Source: Chondrus crispus (taxonomy: Eukaryota; Rhodophyta; Florideophyceae; Gigartinales; Gigartinaceae). From it: a stretch of DNA of 64,000 bases. The stretch is from NCBI RefSeq assembly GCF_000350225.1, contig NW_005178839.1, forward strand, positions 61,395-125,394, in the 5' to 3' direction. The translations under genes were made by a program, and so were the position numbers. Positions 1 to 10,873 of the stretch are shown here, in pieces. Position 1 is the first letter of the stretch. Every line of letters starts with the position of its first letter. The notes below the pieces were generated by a model. It worked only from the letters and a program-made list of their open reading frames with translations, ran no database searches and was not told where the DNA came from.

Positions 1-1
1 C

Positions 2-712
2 TTGGGCCGCCGCCACGTCGCCGCGTTCTGGCGCGCCGTCGGCCCGTGCGGGAAGGCCAACCTGTCGCGCTCCGTCCCGTCGTACGACGCGCCTGACGAC
101 GCGCCGGACGCCGCGCTCAAGGGACGCGCCATGCGCCAGATGCTCGCCATGGAGGACCGCGCGAAGGGCGCCGAGCGCCGCGAGGAAGGGGACCATGTCG
201 AGCATGTGCAGCTCACCTTGGTCGAGGCCTTTTACTGCTCGTTTGTGCTCAATTGCCTTGTTGTTGCGGGCCCGGAAGGAGACTTGGTGGACCCGCAGAG
301 GGCGTGGCAAGTCTTTTGTGAGCGCGCGCCGTCGTTTCCGGCAAGGTTTGTCGCGTATTGTCGGTACAGGGCAGTCGGGTGGCTACCCAGGTCGGGCATT
401 AAGTATGGCGTGGATTGGGTACTCTATCCGGCCACGTCGAAGAGGCATTCGCATTCGCCTTATTGCGTCGTTTTGCAAGATGATACGGGGCGGAAGGCGG
501 GGAGCAGGAAGGTAGAGGTGGGGGGAGCAAAACTTTTTGATCGCAGTTGGGTTCGCTTGCAGAATCGTCTCAGATTAGTGAAGAATGTTGCGAAGACGCT
601 TGTCATAGCTAGAATCAGTCAGAGCGAAGATGTCGATATCACGAAGAGTTTTCAGACGGCTTTTAAGGTCGTTAAGGTCTCAGAAATGACCGTGGATAGG
701 TGGATCCCATGA
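2..712 (+). CDS. SEN2: tRNA-splicing endonuclease subunit Sen2, 5' partial
   Basis: This is the C-terminal part of the catalytic Sen2 subunit, which cuts the 5' splice site of intron-containing pre-tRNAs in the Sen2/Sen34/Sen15/Sen54 complex. The frame is open to the left edge, so the true start lies outside the window. The family's nuclease fold is recognisable in the stretch YRAVGWLPRSGIKYGVDWVL. The expected Tyr-His-Lys triad is visible as Tyr142 (in DWVLYP), His151 (in HSPYCVV) and Lys198 (in NVAKTLVIA), counted from the first visible codon. The stop at 710-712 follows the usual short C-terminal strand. The first ~180 bases are markedly more GC-rich than the rest. The family call is confident from the triad and spacing; the coding start cannot be seen. 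Confidence 0.88.
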   Translation: MGRRHVAAFWRAVGPCGKANLSRSVPSYDAPDDAPDAALKGRAMRQMLAMEDRAKGAERREEGDHVEHVQLTLVEAFYCSFVLNCLVVAGPEGDLVDPQRAWQVFCERAPSFPARFVAYCRYRAVGWLPRSGIKYGVDWVLYPATSKRHSHSPYCVVLQDDTGRKAGSRKVEVGGAKLFDRSWVRLQNRLRLVKNVAKTLVIARISQSEDVDITKSFQTAFKVVKVSEMTVDRWIP

Positions 713-1394
713 TCTCTCGCGGTTGGATACAGCAGTCATCGCTGTCGTGAGGCGTTTCTTCTGTGGATAGACGGATCAAGTGCTGATGCGTGCACGCGAA
801 AGTGCGCATGTGTGTGCACCGAACAGCTCAGCAGTGCTTCTGTGTTATATCGTCTATGGCGAAGCAAAACTCTTCTTTGGCAATGGCAATGGTTCCAGGC
901 GAAAACACTTCACTGCATTGGAGATAAGCCAGCATATTTTCGGCGGTCTTGTTAGAAGCATAGAAAAGCGATTAGAGCCTACAGCCAGTCTATAAGACAG
1001 GAAAAGGATATGTTTGGGGGAGCCTGCTAACACTATCTATTTACAACGGTTAAAGCACTGGAACAAAAGCCAAACAGAAATCGGCCCCCATCTCTTCCAC
1101 GTTCCACGTCATGTCCCTCCCAAAACCAAGAACCGAAGTCTCTCTTCCCACACCGCCCTCCAAACGCTGTGCTGTTTGTGATCTCAGAATATGGCAGTTG
1201 TGTTCAAATGCGAGGATAGTGAATAGCATTCATAAATATGATGTTCTTTTTACATTTGGTGCTGTACAATAAATGTAGATGAATGTACTGGCAGTGTTCT
1301 CTATCTCTAGAGCTAGAGAGTGCCAGTGACGCAAACAACGGGCAGGGCCGGATTAGTACTGCTACAGTATTCAACATTCAAGGAGCAAAACATC
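713..1394. other. Intergenic, convergent 3' ends of Sen2 and Piezo
   Basis: This tail-to-tail spacer holds no convincing gene. A 71-codon frame at 780-995 resembles nothing I know and lies in ordinary AT-richer sequence. An AATAAA hexamer near 1268 is on the plus strand. No repeats or RNA genes are evident. Confidence 0.6.
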
Positions 1395-4300
1395 CTATTC
1401 TACAATGCGGTCAATGTAAGGTTCGGCTGCTGTTTCGCTGAACGAAGGATACACCATGAACGGGTTATCCACCTCTGAACTGTCCCACCAGGCTTCAGGT
1501 AGCTTCAAGGCACGTTCCCCTGTCCAACGTACCAGCTCGTGCTGATCGCGGTAGATATCGATCAATCCATTGTATAGTATCTCTTCCATCTCCAGTTGGT
1601 TATCTTGTCGAGCATACATTATGTCCAAGGCTAGTTGGTAGAGATGCAGTGTATATGGCATGTCAATGTAAGGGATTATTAGACGCTTGTCAATGAACAT
1701 TCGCTTCAAAAGATTTGCAATCGTGAACAATATGGCCGTATACAATGTTAAAATCGTTGCACCCCCTACTTGCAAATTGGAAATATCAGCAATCTGGAGG
1801 AGGTGCCGCCTTCGAGAATCTGTTTCCTCAAAAGGAGTAGTGTTTGTGCATGCAGATGCTTCCCTACTCGCGTCACTCATTGTCCAAAAAGAGAGTCCGA
1901 CATCTGGAGAACCAGTCTGCTGGAAAAGGCGAATGCAAACATCTCCGAAACCCTCTTGGCCTGAATACGATCGAAAAGCACCTGCACCAGACTGTAAAAT
2001 GGAATATCTTGGCAACGGGGCACGAATTTTCATGGCGAAGTCGAACTTTTCAGATAGAGCGATTGCAATTTGCGCGGCCTGGGACTCTTCCAACTCATAC
2101 GTATGCTGCCTGCCCAGAGTTCCAAACGTCATTCGATCCTGCGTAGTTGCCGTGAGGGAGAAGTCTAAGAGAGGAGGGGCCCCGGTGCCATTTCCGGTCG
2201 AGTACGTCTGCAGTGACATGACCAGGTCCTTTTCATCCTCGTCAGGTACTTGCCAAGTGTTCCCAGAAACAGCGCTGAATAAAGCCTCAAATATCTTTTC
2301 TCTTTCCCTTACGTCAAGTACAACACCGATAGCTCCTGCAGCCTCGGAGCTTTGGTCACGATCAAGTGCCTCTCCAACTGCTGAGGTCCTGGAGAATATC
2401 TCATATGTTTTCCCTCCAGAAACTGACGACCCTTCAAACGTGACCAGATTGACGGTAACTTGGGCGTCGTTTAATTCACGTCCGACCACAAACGGGTTGA
2501 AGATGCTGAAAATGATGAAAGGAAGAAACAAGGCGATTACACACAACAAGAACAAACCAAATCCTTGATAGACTCGCGGTAGTAGACGCCTTTTCTCACC
2601 AAGCCTTCTCCTGAAAGCACCGCGCGAAGCATTCACGGTCCGATTACGGTACAACCATAAATAAATGTCGATGAACCTGAAGTACTGAAAAATCTCCAGG
2701 GAGGTTGGCAAGACAGCCCAATCCAGTAAAGTTCTTGACAGCCACAAGAATGGCACAAAAATGTATATTTCAAATAACACGATGCCAAGAGTAGTGTAGT
2801 TTCTCAACAAGAACTGTGCTGTAGTGTACATCGGAAATCCATCTCGAATTTGAAGGCCGCTGAGCAGAAAATAAATACACCTCAGAATGTAGAATATCTG
2901 GGTCGCGATTCGCTCGCCAATGTGATCCTCAACGACAAATAGAACAATGTGGTAACCGATCACGGATGAGTAGTGCAAAACTAATTTTCCAGTCATACTT
3001 CTTGTGAGGTAGCAAATTCGATCGAGGATAATCAGCGTGAACATCGCCAACAAAGTGAGTAGATGCCCGGTTTCAATGAAGTTAGTAGTCCACCACGTCT
3101 CTTCTCTCCCAGAGGTTGAGTCTCCAAAGATTACAGAGTATCCAAACATTACATAAACAAACGAAATGAAATCAACAATGAAGATCATCAAGTAGTAGTC
3201 ACCCACAGCCTTATGGTCGTTTTCTCGAGTCATTCGTACAAAGTATTGACGCAGACTCGAAAGTACTCCCTTCTGCTCATCATGAAATAGGGTAAGGTTT
3301 CTTCCCTGAGAAGATTCAGGAATAATCCTTGCTTGTGCGAGAGACTGCTGCACACGGGACTGACCAGATGTCATGGCAGCAGGGGTCGGCGGAAAGGAGC
3401 CGTCAATTTTGTGCACACCCATTCGAAGAGATCGAAATCTTTGCAAGTGTTGATGAACTCGGTGGAGTTCGGACTCTTGTGGAGATGGAATACTTCGAGG
3501 GTCGGTACCTCTAATGGCACCCGTCGGCGGTGGCGCAGACATTGGGAACAAGCTGATGTCCCCTGTCCTTTGACGTGACTTATTTCTACTTTGTTCAGGC
3601 TCTCGAACATGCCGAACAGCTGCGGCTCTATGTCGTAACATGTCCATGTTGCCGCTCCTGTCTCCGAGTGGGCTCTTGCCATATCGCGCACGCGCAATCA
3701 CCCTAGAGGCACTGGGAGAAGGAGACGGCTTGGAGCGAAAGTTTTCATTTTTCAGTGTCCCTTTGAAATGATCGGCTGTCTGCCCCGCCTGTTCCCGGTT
3801 GGTAATTTTCACTTGACCCCTTACATCACCAACGATATCTCTTCTGGCTTGACTTAGTACATGTTCCACATCGTCGCATTGCTGCACGGCAGTCCAAGTA
3901 TGTTCCACAATTCCGTTCTCATCAGTGACACTGCCTTGACTGCTATTGCTTCCCTCAAAAGTAGAACGCGATTCAACGCTGCAACTCATTTCTGGAGATG
4001 TATCCAACTCGTGTCCCCTGATTTCACTTCTAAGCAGCATGTCTTCCTCAGACATCACCAGGTCCCACACACCACGTGAATACAAAACAGCTCGGTGACC
4101 CAAAAGCGCGAGTAGAATAAAAATATCAAAGCCAATCCCGGCAGCAGGTGCACAGTCTGTGAAATTTTGTAAGCTTGGCTCAGATTGATCAGCTGCGATC
4201 TCAAAAAAGGGCACGCCTGAGCTGCAAAAAGGTATGTATCGGCTTCGGAAACCATATTTGAACATGATGACGCAGCACACATATACCATCAGAGCAGTCC

Positions 4301-7300
4301 AAGCATGTTTCGGTGGCCTCGGCTGCTCAACAATCAGATATAGAAACACAACCAGGGGATAAGCAATAGTAGTGATACTGGGATTGATGATTGCTGCAAA
4401 CACCATAGTTCCATACACTGGCCAGGCCGAGTACCGAAATATAAACGCTTTCATTTCCGCCGAAAGCGTCTGGGAGATGTAATGTTTCCACCGCTTACCA
4501 CGTAGCAACTTCCTAAATAGTCGATTTGTCCCCTGGGGCAGTTGCTCATCATCTTCTGGGGTCTCAGTTTGGCAATGTGAAGAGAACTTGGATGCGCTCG
4601 CTTCAGCCGCTTTGGCTTGTTTGCGAAGAAATTCAATCTCATGAACAACACATACGTTGTAAAAGGCATCAACCGTCTTCTCTGATTCTTTCAGTGCTTT
4701 TAAACGGGTAAGTCTGGCTTTCCTTGCGTTGTTAGAGCGCTCCGCCTTGTTTCGGTCAAGTAGCTTATCATATTTTCGGCCGTTATGTTCATGGACAGCT
4801 CGCTTGAATCGTACCTTGGCGTCTTCATGACCGTATCTCTCCACGTACTGAAAATCTCGACTTTCATAGATGCGACCCTGAACCTGACAAACAATCCACA
4901 GCGATACCAGCAAATACAGCATGGTTTGTCCTTGTTCCGTATCGTCCCTGTAGAGGCCTAGAATATCTTCCCATCCACCATCGCCGGATCTTTCAAAAGG
5001 AGCCTGAAATATCACGAGGAGAAAAACAACCGTAATGACATAACCGCGTAGAAACTTGAAGCGGGCCTTCTTTGCTGGGATATTCGTGAATTGGAAAAGG
5101 AAAGAAAAGGCGACCACCAAAAGAATAGCGCTGATAACGTTTGTGTCTACAGTGGCCACGGCGAAGACGTACAGCTGAACAAAGCCACCCATAAGTCGCA
5201 TCCAGTTTAGCTTCACGGCGTTCTGAAACGATATAGGTCTGCGAGTGAAGTCTCTCGGGTCATTCGGCCTTAGTAGTCGTTTAGCAATATCATCTGAATC
5301 GGATCCCTCCAGACTATCGTTAGTCATGGCTGAAAGGAATTGCTCATTTGAAACGGGAAACAGTGGGGACTTCCCGTCTACCCTTGGTTGTGGATTGGAC
5401 TCCTTCAAAACTCCTCCAGCTTCCAAATTAGATTCCATATTCGCATGAGAGAGAGCCATCCCATTGACATCTGTTGGCCTAATTTCTCCACTGGAACCTC
5501 GTGAGATGTCGACCGACCTCTGTGATGATTCAGCATTTCTGGATGTGAACCTTTCCTGGACAACTTTGCGTCCTCGGTTCTGGTTTGGGACGGGCTCAGG
5601 CTTCGGATCGGACACATCTGGAGAATCACGTATGCTGCCTTCGCTTGACCTTTCACTTTCTTCTAGTGCTCCTAGGATGTGCTCCTCATCGTCAGGGTCA
5701 TCAAGAGACTCCTCACGCCCTGCTAAGTTCCGTTTCTGAAGCTTTTGGAACCAGTACGAAAATCCCCTTGAACCTGCTGAGATTGAATTCAGAGTAATGG
5801 TAGCACATATGACCGCAATAAACGCAAAAGTAACAGCAATTTTCCGCTCTGAAGAATTGTTCTCCCTATCAAGCAACAACCAAACTCTCCACTTCTGAAA
5901 CGAATCTGAACTCTGGGGCTCTTCCATCTCGGAGGGCAAGCCTAGCGTCAGCACATACTGCATGAGCACAAGGATTACGAGGAAGAGTGATATCTGGTGC
6001 CAGTGACGGGTAAGCTTCTTCCTTTTGAAGCCACCAATGACCAATACAATACCGACATAGACAATGGAAAAGACTGTGTCAGTAATTGCACCGCAGATGA
6101 CCAAGTACATGAAAGTCACGTCGGAGCCCCAATCCTTCCAAAATGGTCTCAGCAAAGATGTTAATGCGTTCAAACGGTTGCCTAAGTGCTTCACAAAATC
6201 TGAAACCTTCCCGCGCACTTGCTCGATTCTATCTTGATCCGACTTCTTTTCCATGCCCGATTCTGAGAGCTGCTCAAGCGCAGATGTCTTGTTATTCGAG
6301 ACTTGTCTCAATTGGGACGTCTTGCCGCGATTAGGCCTCCAACCGGATGTTTCTGACCAGCTAGCACCATACGCTGTAACAAAAGATGACTGAGCACCAG
6401 AGACGTCATTACTAGGTGGTTGTACAGGACCTCCCACCCCTTTGAGAACTGAACCTATCGGAACTGCACTATCCAGAGCGTTTGCATCTTCAGCTGGACC
6501 TTGACGGGTGCTCCTGAGGCTGCTAGCGTACTTGTCAACCCTGTTCATGCTGCTACCTGCATCCATTCTCGCCCAGCGAACAGCTATCTTCTGTACAATT
6601 GCAGTGATGAAAACTAAAACGTGTGCAATCATTGCCTCTACACCGATTGGCAGAGTGTTCGCATTCAGCGGTGTTTGCAATCCAATATACGAGGTGACGA
6701 ATCCGCCACTAGAGTCCTTCATCCGGAGAATGATTAAGAAAATATATTGCGCGGACATTAAGGAGAATGATAGAATAAGGAGAACTGATGGCATAGATTT
6801 CGAGATGCGTTGACCAGGTTGCAGCTCCTCATTTTCCTCATGGGCAAAGGCTGGCTGCTCAGCAAGCAGAACGATGCAGCCAAGAAATATGTAAAGCGCA
6901 CCGAAAACTGAAAATCCTGGCAACCAGATCGAAGCTGCAAGAATAGCAACAGCTTCGAGAGCATAACTGTATTTCAACATAACGCTCCGAAGAAGCATAA
7001 CGAGAGACGCATATGTGCTTTGCAAGAACTGTTCAGTCTTCTTCACTGGGACACTCTTGCGGAAGTTCCGAAACATGTCGAGCGCTTGCTCGATGCGCTC
7101 TCTATTGAGTACTTGTTGCAGCTCATTTCTTCTGCGCTCCTCCGCCTCGACTTTTCGCATACGCTCTGATTCATTCGTGACATTAGACAGCTCGCGTGAA
7201 GTTGGGCGACGTACTTCCGAGACGTCGTTTATCGTTCGATTCCTCAATAACTCCCCCGATGGACCCGTTCCAGGACTATCCGCAAGCCAGGATAATGGCT

Positions 7301-10235
7301 CGGCCGTGAATTCCGAGGTGAGATTCTCTTGAAGGCTCTTGTGTCTCCGATGTTTTAGTATCAGAGTGTCGCGGTCCTGCTCCATCGGAGATCTGGCATC
7401 GCCCGGTTCTGAGATCGTATCACGATTATCAAGAGCGCCACTAATTTGGACCGTGCTTTCGTCGGGTGGGCTGCCCTCACTCCTGTCTCCCGACTTTCCT
7501 TGCGTCGCAAAATAATCTACGACGAAAAAGCGCCCTTGCAGAGATACAAGAATGAGAAGAATCGCATCTCCCATCGAGATCACGAATGTAGAATCTCCAG
7601 GATCAAGCCCAAATAGCCACCTTCGAGTTTCTTCTTGGCTCTGCGATGACCAATGCAAACTCACAAAGTATCGGGAAAGCATACCTGCACATGTAAATAC
7701 TACCACCAGGAACCAATATTTCTTAATAACTCGCCGCGCAGTTGGTGTTTGGCCTCTCAACGAGGAAGGCAAAAGCTCAACCAGAAGTGTCAAAAAAAGA
7801 AAGATGACATGGCCGTACGACAAGAAATTTGCTTGGTACAGGAGTGGGTAGAACAGTAAGGCAGCATAAGCCACATACAAAAAATAGCTTCGCAATGCTC
7901 TCCAGATTCGCCCATCAAACTCCTCAATCCGGCCTTCCGCAGTGTGCGACCACGTGTAGTTTACCTGAATCGAAGCCAGGACTACTGTGGCTGCATATGC
8001 GACCACTTGGCCGGTATTTGCCTTCTTGACGCCAATGTCATCCAGGCTACATTCCCACACGGAATCGACTGCTCTGCAAAATGTTCCTGTTGTGAGTAAG
8101 AATAAAATTGAATACACCAAGACTATGGACCACACGACCGTAAACAATTTCGGGCGCCTGAAAAGCCCGAAGGATTGCAGAACGCATAGTATAGACAGTG
8201 CGCCAAGAAACACTGAATTCAACTCGGTAAGGTCCAGACCACCAGCAACGTACAAAGATGCAAGGGCAACTTGATCAACGCACAATTTTAAAGGCGAATA
8301 CATTGAATCTCGCTTTCTCGATTGTGATGAGAACAGAGACATTTGAACAAAATCTCGAATCTGAATTTGTCCTGGGACATCTCCAGTTGTTGTACGATCA
8401 CCGCTTGCTTGTATTATTTCAATGTGGCGTCTGCTGAATAGGTTTAAACAGAGCAACCCGAAAGCGATAGACTCGATCAAGTTCACGGAAAATGAAACCC
8501 TCAGAGACTGTAATCCAAGCAACTTCATGACCGCAGGGTCATCCTCGACAGCTCGAAAGGCGTCAATGACCGCAATCAGCAAGAAGTGAACCATTTGAAG
8601 GATTAGTGCGTAAACGATTAGATATTGAAATAATCTCGAATTGCGGTAGCTCTTCAGACTCAGATACAGAATAGCAGCGAACAGCAATGGTAAAGTCAAA
8701 ATACCCGGGAACACAAGCGCCCATCCGAGGAGGCCCAGTGAAGACGCATGACGGGCAGTCAGCAGCAATTGCAGTTCATAGAATGAAGGCTTCTGCAGTA
8801 TCCCTCTTCCTTCGGTTTCAGCGTTTGCCTCCAGAGACGCCTCACCCGGACCTGCGTTCCCTCTTGACGGTGGCCCATCTTCTAAATTACATGAGTCTTG
8901 TACGACCTGCAAAGCAGATTCGAACATTCCCGTGAATAGGTATGTTACGAGAGCAGCACCGAATGCAGTGATGGCTGTCCAGCCAGTTGGCTTGCTGGCA
9001 TCAATCGGTACCAACCCGATCAACTGTAAAACAGACGCTGTGGTGCCATATTGCGGGTCAGCCCAGCGAACGAGCCATGGCAGCTGAAAGCAAAATAGAA
9101 GCGCCACATACGTCGTGAGGAAAACACGGTAACATCGTAAATAGCGAAGACAACGTGCAGTATTCACCCGCGGGTGAACAATCTCTATGTGAAAGGCCCC
9201 AAAGAGGGCTACCATGGAAAACACAGAGATAAAGACAAACGTGCATAGACTGGAGTACGACACACCCACAAGCCATGTTGAAACGGCGCACCAAAATAAA
9301 CCAGCACGTCCAGCCATGTACGCAACGAATTTGGTGAGCTTCGGCTCTCCAGGTTGTTGAGAATGCTTTTGATGTGTCGCTCCAATACGCGTGTCATCAT
9401 CGGTTATAGAGGAGGCGACATCACTAATGAGCTGCTCACTGGCTTCTAAAAGGTTGACGCCTTCTTCATTGATAGTTGAGAGATTGATGGTACGAACAGG
9501 TGGGCGTCTCGAAAAACGACGGATGAGTCCTGTGGGAGTACGACCGTATTGCTGAGACGGCTGAACATGAGCTTCTTCAAGAGAGGATACAGCCGGGGGT
9601 CGCTGTGGCTGGCGCTGTTGCAATTCGCGGCGTTGTTGCTGTCTTCGTCTGCGAAACCAAGCCACGATGAAGAAGGAATTCGCAAAGTTATGATGCTCTG
9701 GTATTTTGGAGAGGAAAACGAGAATTATTGAAACAGAAACCATGACATGAGGCAAAAAAAAGCGAAGGCCCTGCCATGGAGAGGGGGCGTATCTTGGGAG
9801 AGCAAGAGAAAGGATCGTCTCTCTTGATAGAGAATCGAGACCGAGAACGCCCGTCTCGATAAGAATTGCGAGGATAATGTGAGCCGCTATAGCGAGAATG
9901 GAGTAGAGTAGAAGGAGAAGAAGGGAAAATGCTGGAAAGCGGGAGAGAGTGATAACATATCCTGGATGATAGTGAGTCCATAAGAATACGAAAAAGTATG
10001 GAAAGGATGGGAGAGAAATGGTGAGAAAAGAAGCGATCAGAAGGCTGATGGGGAGCAGGACCCGAAAACGAAAAATCATGTCGGGCGGCAGATGCGGTCG
10101 GTCGGCTTTTGGTAAAGTGTTTGGAAGTGAATCTTGTTCAAAGACGGTGATTGTGTCAAAACCTTCAGCTGGGACCTTGTACATCAAGCGAGGGCATGGT
10201 CTGAGCGCAAGTAGACGGGTGGCAGGAATGCTCAC
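1395..10235 (-). CDS. PIEZO: Piezo-type mechanosensitive ion channel, single exon
   Basis: This encodes a 2,946-residue polytopic membrane protein of the Piezo family, a force-gated cation channel that works as a trimer. Many hydrophobic segments occur in groups separated by charged, low-complexity loops (for example residues ~950-1100 and ~1250-1400), matching the repeated four-helix blade units. Near residues 2492-2503 is the conserved pore-proximal motif, here PFLWLSRTLLDW. Animal proteins have Glu at its fifth position; this one has Leu. Residues ~2585-2810 form the extracellular cap. A last membrane helix (VGGATILTLYTAILFTIANL) and the typical C-terminal end (LEMEEILYNGLIDIYRD, then ELVRWTGE) follow. 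The whole protein reads in one frame with no intron, whereas animal genes have dozens. The first Met is taken; Met53 (MIFRFRVLLPIS), just before the first hydrophobic helix, is an alternative start. The family assignment is secure. Confidence 0.95.
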   Translation of the reverse strand: MSIPATRLLALRPCPRLMYKVPAEGFDTITVFEQDSLPNTLPKADRPHLPPDMIFRFRVLLPISLLIASFLTISLPSFPYFFVFLWTHYHPGYVITLSRFPAFSLLLLLLYSILAIAAHIILAILIETGVLGLDSLSRETILSLALPRYAPSPWQGLRFFLPHVMVSVSIILVFLSKIPEHHNFANSFFIVAWFRRRRQQQRRELQQRQPQRPPAVSSLEEAHVQPSQQYGRTPTGLIRRFSRRPPVRTINLSTINEEGVNLLEASEQLISDVASSITDDDTRIGATHQKHSQQPGEPKLTKFVAYMAGRAGLFWCAVSTWLVGVSYSSLCTFVFISVFSMVALFGAFHIEIVHPRVNTARCLRYLRCYRVFLTTYVALLFCFQLPWLVRWADPQYGTTASVLQLIGLVPIDASKPTGWTAITAFGAALVTYLFTGMFESALQVVQDSCNLEDGPPSRGNAGPGEASLEANAETEGRGILQKPSFYELQLLLTARHASSLGLLGWALVFPGILTLPLLFAAILYLSLKSYRNSRLFQYLIVYALILQMVHFLLIAVIDAFRAVEDDPAVMKLLGLQSLRVSFSVNLIESIAFGLLCLNLFSRRHIEIIQASGDRTTTGDVPGQIQIRDFVQMSLFSSQSRKRDSMYSPLKLCVDQVALASLYVAGGLDLTELNSVFLGALSILCVLQSFGLFRRPKLFTVVWSIVLVYSILFLLTTGTFCRAVDSVWECSLDDIGVKKANTGQVVAYAATVVLASIQVNYTWSHTAEGRIEEFDGRIWRALRSYFLYVAYAALLFYPLLYQANFLSYGHVIFLFLTLLVELLPSSLRGQTPTARRVIKKYWFLVVVFTCAGMLSRYFVSLHWSSQSQEETRRWLFGLDPGDSTFVISMGDAILLILVSLQGRFFVVDYFATQGKSGDRSEGSPPDESTVQISGALDNRDTISEPGDARSPMEQDRDTLILKHRRHKSLQENLTSEFTAEPLSWLADSPGTGPSGELLRNRTINDVSEVRRPTSRELSNVTNESERMRKVEAEERRRNELQQVLNRERIEQALDMFRNFRKSVPVKKTEQFLQSTYASLVMLLRSVMLKYSYALEAVAILAASIWLPGFSVFGALYIFLGCIVLLAEQPAFAHEENEELQPGQRISKSMPSVLLILSFSLMSAQYIFLIILRMKDSSGGFVTSYIGLQTPLNANTLPIGVEAMIAHVLVFITAIVQKIAVRWARMDAGSSMNRVDKYASSLRSTRQGPAEDANALDSAVPIGSVLKGVGGPVQPPSNDVSGAQSSFVTAYGASWSETSGWRPNRGKTSQLRQVSNNKTSALEQLSESGMEKKSDQDRIEQVRGKVSDFVKHLGNRLNALTSLLRPFWKDWGSDVTFMYLVICGAITDTVFSIVYVGIVLVIGGFKRKKLTRHWHQISLFLVILVLMQYVLTLGLPSEMEEPQSSDSFQKWRVWLLLDRENNSSERKIAVTFAFIAVICATITLNSISAGSRGFSYWFQKLQKRNLAGREESLDDPDDEEHILGALEESERSSEGSIRDSPDVSDPKPEPVPNQNRGRKVVQERFTSRNAESSQRSVDISRGSSGEIRPTDVNGMALSHANMESNLEAGGVLKESNPQPRVDGKSPLFPVSNEQFLSAMTNDSLEGSDSDDIAKRLLRPNDPRDFTRRPISFQNAVKLNWMRLMGGFVQLYVFAVATVDTNVISAILLVVAFSFLFQFTNIPAKKARFKFLRGYVITVVFLLVIFQAPFERSGDGGWEDILGLYRDDTEQGQTMLYLLVSLWIVCQVQGRIYESRDFQYVERYGHEDAKVRFKRAVHEHNGRKYDKLLDRNKAERSNNARKARLTRLKALKESEKTVDAFYNVCVVHEIEFLRKQAKAAEASASKFSSHCQTETPEDDEQLPQGTNRLFRKLLRGKRWKHYISQTLSAEMKAFIFRYSAWPVYGTMVFAAIINPSITTIAYPLVVFLYLIVEQPRPPKHAWTALMVYVCCVIMFKYGFRSRYIPFCSSGVPFFEIAADQSEPSLQNFTDCAPAAGIGFDIFILLALLGHRAVLYSRGVWDLVMSEEDMLLRSEIRGHELDTSPEMSCSVESRSTFEGSNSSQGSVTDENGIVEHTWTAVQQCDDVEHVLSQARRDIVGDVRGQVKITNREQAGQTADHFKGTLKNENFRSKPSPSPSASRVIARARYGKSPLGDRSGNMDMLRHRAAAVRHVREPEQSRNKSRQRTGDISLFPMSAPPPTGAIRGTDPRSIPSPQESELHRVHQHLQRFRSLRMGVHKIDGSFPPTPAAMTSGQSRVQQSLAQARIIPESSQGRNLTLFHDEQKGVLSSLRQYFVRMTRENDHKAVGDYYLMIFIVDFISFVYVMFGYSVIFGDSTSGREETWWTTNFIETGHLLTLLAMFTLIILDRICYLTRSMTGKLVLHYSSVIGYHIVLFVVEDHIGERIATQIFYILRCIYFLLSGLQIRDGFPMYTTAQFLLRNYTTLGIVLFEIYIFVPFLWLSRTLLDWAVLPTSLEIFQYFRFIDIYLWLYRNRTVNASRGAFRRRLGEKRRLLPRVYQGFGLFLLCVIALFLPFIIFSIFNPFVVGRELNDAQVTVNLVTFEGSSVSGGKTYEIFSRTSAVGEALDRDQSSEAAGAIGVVLDVREREKIFEALFSAVSGNTWQVPDEDEKDLVMSLQTYSTGNGTGAPPLLDFSLTATTQDRMTFGTLGRQHTYELEESQAAQIAIALSEKFDFAMKIRAPLPRYSILQSGAGAFRSYSGQEGFGDVCIRLFQQTGSPDVGLSFWTMSDASREASACTNTTPFEETDSRRRHLLQIADISNLQVGGATILTLYTAILFTIANLLKRMFIDKRLIIPYIDMPYTLHLYQLALDIMYARQDNQLEMEEILYNGLIDIYRDQHELVRWTGERALKLPEAWWDSSEVDNPFMVYPSFSETAAEPYIDRIVE

Positions 10236-10873
10236 CGGAAAGGGGAAGAGGGATGGAGAGTAGATTGCTTGGGAAAAGGGACTGCGATTATCTTGCCGGC
10301 TCGTTCATGAAAATACGAACGTTAACGAAGACTGCGAAACTCCTACTGTCCATATGGTATTACTCAGGATGCAGGGCCTGTAGTAAATCTGCCGGGGCAA
10401 ATTTCTGAAACGGGTGCATCAAGAAGCCCAGCACTCCACACCGTCATAGAATTTCATTTTTTTGCAGAATCTTGCACTGCTTCACAACATGATAACGGCT
10501 CTACGCTCCGTGGCCGCGCCAGCTCCTCGTCGAGGGCAACGCTCAACCAATCGATATCTGACATTGCTGGACTCCAGCCTGGTTAGCATGGCCGTAACGA
10601 ATGGCATGAAGAACTAAACTGTAAGATCGAATGAAACTGTAAGCTCGAGCGCTGAATTAAAGTACATACTGTAATGAAGTTACAAACCTTTTTTTTCTGA
10701 CACGAAAGAAGTCTTTGTCTTTTCGTACACTTGTCTTACGTTGCCACGATGTAAAGGGGCATAGTATAAAAAAGAGAATGGTGTTCGCCCAGTTGCTTTT
10801 CGTGGCTTTTGAGTATCGGGGCATCGGTAATCTACACTGAGAGCAGCCCAAACTCACAGCGGCGTCCTTCGCA
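10236..10873. promoter_or_regulatory. Divergent intergenic region between Piezo and the 237-aa gene
   Basis: The two flanking genes start back to back, so this ~640-bp stretch must carry both promoters. A TATA-like string (AGTATAAAAAAG) lies near 10762 on the plus strand, about 110 bases before the downstream ATG. I see no repeats, RNA gene or coding exon. Confidence 0.5.

Noticed and set aside
1687-2568. 293-codon plus-strand frame opposite Piezo
   Set aside because: Shadow of the Piezo coding strand; no independent protein features.
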